DNA from: Thermoplasmata archaeon | Lineage (GTDB): Archaea; Thermoplasmatota; SW-10-69-26 | Reading direction: 5' to 3' | Assembly (NCBI GenBank): GCA_003561665.1 | Contig: PWVY01000087.1 | Span: 1 to 8,306, forward strand | DNA: 8,306 bases | Shown: positions 6,530 through 8,306 of the stretch, one piece after another | Position numbering within the stretch: the stretch's first letter is position 1 | How the letters are laid out: each line of letters begins with the position of its first letter | The notes under the pieces: model-generated | What the model saw: the letters and a program-made list of their open reading frames with translations, nothing else | What the model was told of the DNA's origin: nothing | Database searches by the model: none | Translations under genes and position numbers: made by a program

Positions 6530-7903
6530 GTGACGCCAGGCAACGCGGACGGTGCGCCAGCGGGTCTTGAGCGCGACGCGTGGGGGTCCAGGTGGGGGTA
6601 CGTGTTGGCGATGGTAGGGAGCGCGGTGGGGTTGGGGAACATCGTTCGTTTCCCGTTCGTGACGAGCGAGCAAGGTGGGGCCGTGTTCGTCCTGTTGTAC
6701 GTTGTGGCCGTGGTCCTTTTCGGTATTCCGATGTTGTTGACGGAGCTCACGCTGGGTCGACGGTCTCAGCGGAGCGTCGTGGGCACGTTCGAGGAGTTGG
6801 GTGGGGGGCATTGGGGGAAGTTCGGGGTGGCCTTGGTGTTCTTCAACGTGTTCGTGATGAGTTGGTTCTCGGTGATCGGGGCGTGGTCGTTGATCTACGT
6901 GTGGGAGGGGTTGAACCCGGCGTATTGGGATGATCCGACGGGTTTTTTCTTTTCGATCAATGAGGGTCCGGTGACGCTTGGGTTCCATGCGGTTTTCATC
7001 ACCGTCACGGTGGGGATCGTGGCGTTTGGCGTTTCGAAGGGGATCGAGCCTGCCGTGAAGGTTCTCTTGCCGCTTTTGGGGGTCTTGTTGGTGGGGTTGG
7101 CGGTGTACGCGTTGACGTTGGAGGGGGCCATGGAGGGGGTCCGGTACTACCTGGAGCCGGACTTTGGCGTGTTGAGTGCGGGCACGTTCGTGGCGGCTGC
7201 GGGGCAGGCGTTTTTCTCGTTGAGCGTGGGGTTTGGCGCGTTGATCACGTATGCGAGTTACATTGATCGTGAGTCGAACTTGTCCACGGATAGCGTGACG
7301 GTGGGTTTCACGGATGTGGGCGTCGCGTTGGTGGCGGGGTTCTTGGTGTTCCCGTTGTTGGCGGCGTTCGCGTTGCTTGGCACGCCGGAGGCTGCGCAGG
7401 GGGGTATCGGGGTGGCGTTTTTGGCGTTGCCGAACGCGTTCGCGACGATCGGTGGGGGTTTGGGCGTGTTTTTGGTGTTGGTGTTCTTTGGGTTGTTGTT
7501 CGTGGCGGCGTTGTCGTCGTCGATCAGTTTGATGGAGGTGGGGGTGTCGTGGGTGACGGATCGTGGGGTGCCGCGTTGGAAGGGGGTTGTGTTGCTGGGG
7601 TTGGTGATGTATGGGCTTGGCATCCCGATGGCGTTCTCGAGCGGGCTTCTTGATTTCGCGGCGGGCGCGTTCACGGATACGTTGTTGTTGGGGAGCGCGT
7701 TCGTCATCGCGGTGTTCTTGGGGTGGCTGTACAGGGGGAAGTTGGGGGAGGATCCGGTGGTGGAGATGGATCGTGGGGCCTCGGGGTTCCGGTTGGGGCT
7801 GGCGGCGTTTTGGTTGATCCGGTTCGTGATCCCTGTGGTGCTTTTGGGGTTGTTCGTGGTGGCTGTGTGGACCTTGGTGGGGGATGTGGGGGCGCTTCTT
7901 TGA
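6530..7903 (+). CDS. Sodium-dependent NSS/SNF-family (LeuT-like) transporter
   Basis: A 457-residue integral membrane protein of the neurotransmitter:sodium symporter family, which couples Na+ entry to uptake of amino acids or related compounds. Helix 1 carries WGSRWGYVLAMVGSAVGLGN and RFPF: Gly30, Ala32, Val33 and Asn37 correspond to sodium-site residues Gly20, Ala22, Val23 and Asn27 of LeuT, Arg40 to the gating Arg30, and LeuT Asn21 is Ser31 here. Helix 6 has FFSLSVGFGALITYASY (228-244), with Ser230 at LeuT Thr254. Helix 8 has AALSSS (326-331), with Ser329/Ser330 at the Na2 site. About 11 hydrophobic helices can be counted, as in MhsT/Tyt1-type bacterial members. It starts with GTG preceded by GGAGG. 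Substrate cannot be inferred. Codon use is strongly G/T-ending (TTG for Leu, GTG, GGG), opposite to the C-ending codons of the gene before it in the same operon. Confidence 0.95.
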   Translation: MTPGNADGAPAGLERDAWGSRWGYVLAMVGSAVGLGNIVRFPFVTSEQGGAVFVLLYVVAVVLFGIPMLLTELTLGRRSQRSVVGTFEELGGGHWGKFGVALVFFNVFVMSWFSVIGAWSLIYVWEGLNPAYWDDPTGFFFSINEGPVTLGFHAVFITVTVGIVAFGVSKGIEPAVKVLLPLLGVLLVGLAVYALTLEGAMEGVRYYLEPDFGVLSAGTFVAAAGQAFFSLSVGFGALITYASYIDRESNLSTDSVTVGFTDVGVALVAGFLVFPLLAAFALLGTPEAAQGGIGVAFLALPNAFATIGGGLGVFLVLVFFGLLFVAALSSSISLMEVGVSWVTDRGVPRWKGVVLLGLVMYGLGIPMAFSSGLLDFAAGAFTDTLLLGSAFVIAVFLGWLYRGKLGEDPVVEMDRGASGFRLGLAAFWLIRFVIPVVLLGLFVVAVWTLVGDVGALL

Positions 7904-7947
7904 GGGTTCAAGGGTGGGTTCGTATGGGGGAAGGTCGTGGCAAGGTT

Positions 7948-8003
7948 GGGGAGGGCCGTCTTCCAATTGTTCCATGTTTCCCCCCAACCCCTCGGCCCTC
8001 CCC
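7948..8003 (+). terminator. GC-rich inverted repeat after the transporter, possible terminator or attenuator
   Basis: GGGGAGGGCCG (7948-7958) and its exact reverse complement CGGCCCTCCCC (7993-8003) can form an 11-bp stem with a 34-nt loop, 44 bp after the transporter stop. It is followed by CTCCCTTTCTCC rather than a clean T-run. A competing pairing exists: GGTTGGGG (7944-7951) with CCCCAACC (7982-7989), which shares bases with the first stem, so both cannot form at once. TCCATGT also occurs twice (7971-7977, 8012-8018). A termination role is an inference from position. Confidence 0.4.
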
Positions 8004-8050
8004 TCCCTTTCTCCATGTCCTTGACGTGAGGGGGCCGGGCTTTAAGCCAA

Positions 8051-8061
8051 CCCTTTTCCCT
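8051..8061 (+). promoter_or_regulatory. Putative core promoter of the GAF-domain gene (CCCTTTTCCCT)
   Basis: Identical 11-mer to the one at 5107-5117, beginning 33 nt before the ATG at 8084. An alternative TATA-like CTTTAAGC lies just upstream (8040-8047). Its distance to the ATG would imply a short leader, and the weak AAGGGAT at 8068-8074 could then serve as a ribosome binding site. Confidence 0.45.
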
Positions 8062-8083
8062 TCCGCCAAGGGATAGGGCAAGC

Positions 8084-8306
8084 ATGAGGAAGCCCCCCGC
8101 CGACGACGCTGAACCGGTTACCGGTGAGGGGGGATCGGCGGGAGGATTTCCAAGCTCGGAACGCGAGTTGGAGCTGTTGCTTGAACTCGCCGACACGATC
8201 GCTTCCGCGGAGAACGTTACGGGCGCGCTGGAAGCCGTCATCGATCGGATCTGTCACGATGCCGGTTTCGCGTTGGGAGAGGCCTGGTGCCTCCTCCCGG
8301 GGGGGG
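8084..8306 (+). CDS. GAF-domain sensor protein, N-terminal fragment (probably a signalling kinase)
   Basis: Only the first 74 codons are inside the window; the frame is open to the right edge. After a Gly/Pro/acidic low-complexity start (residues 1-25), the segment LELLLELADTIASAENVTGALEAVIDRICHD gives the helical entry of a GAF domain, and AGFALGEAWCLLP is the first strand, typical of GAF domains in sensor histidine kinases of archaea and bacteria. GAF domains bind small ligands, haem or flavin-like cofactors; none can be assigned. The output domain (histidine kinase, PAS, or transcription factor) lies outside the window. It seems to be a separate unit from the transporter because a 180-bp gap with an inverted repeat and a promoter element intervenes. 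Confidence 0.75.
   Translation, partial: MRKPPADDAEPVTGEGGSAGGFPSSERELELLLELADTIASAENVTGALEAVIDRICHDAGFALGEAWCLLPGG

Noticed and set aside
6524..7987. 487-codon open frame on the minus strand
   Set aside because: It is the antisense of the NSS transporter. The conceptual product is a Pro/His/Arg/Gln-rich string with no folded-domain look, produced by the G/T-rich codons of the real gene.
7258..8241. 327-codon open frame on the minus strand
   Set aside because: It overlaps the transporter and the GAF gene antisense. Its Asn/Thr/Pro-rich product mirrors their codons and shows no domain.
1..8306. CRISPR array, tRNA/rRNA, transposase or integrase
   Set aside because: I looked for regularly spaced repeats, tRNA-like arms and recombinase motifs and saw none. 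The only sizeable repeat is the ridA duplication.

Overview
The window looks like a chromosomal stretch of a GC-rich prokaryote, most likely an archaeon. Three genes (at 2457 on the minus strand, 5139 and 8084 on the plus strand) share a CCCTTWTCCC element that starts 32-33 nt before the start codon. That is where an archaeal BRE/TATA-type element would sit for leaderless or very short-leader transcripts. No bacterial -35/-10 pair was obvious. The proteins are rather acidic. I cannot name the lineage, and a bacterial host is not excluded.

Layout. (1) Positions 1-2457, minus strand: a copper-export operon, copZ (small metallochaperone) then copA (P1B copper ATPase, cut off at the left edge just before its hinge motif). 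(2) 2567-3010, plus strand: an unrecognised acidic protein with one CxxC, divergent from copZ. (3) 3029-3478, minus strand: an unrecognised histidine-containing four-helix membrane protein, convergent with (2). (4) 3595-5013, minus strand: a vapB-vapC toxin-antitoxin pair sitting between a decayed copy of the 3' end of ridA (left) and an intact ridA (right). The two copies are about 91% identical over about 165 nt. (5) 5139-7903, plus strand: an operon of a class I FAD/NAD disulfide oxidoreductase (Lpd/MerA type) and a sodium-coupled NSS/SNF transporter, joined by a strong Shine-Dalgarno. (6) From 7904: a GC-rich inverted repeat, a third copy of the promoter element, and the first 74 codons of a GAF-domain sensor protein.

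Functionally, the left part is copper homeostasis: CopZ would deliver Cu(I) to the two N-terminal metal-binding domains of CopA. The middle is a small accessory insertion with a scar in ridA. The right part combines redox and amino-acid-type transport with a signalling protein. The most notable observations are the ridA duplication that brackets vapBC and the shared core promoter element. I did not find a complete undescribed multi-gene system. The two unknown proteins next to the copper operon are the best candidates for new function.
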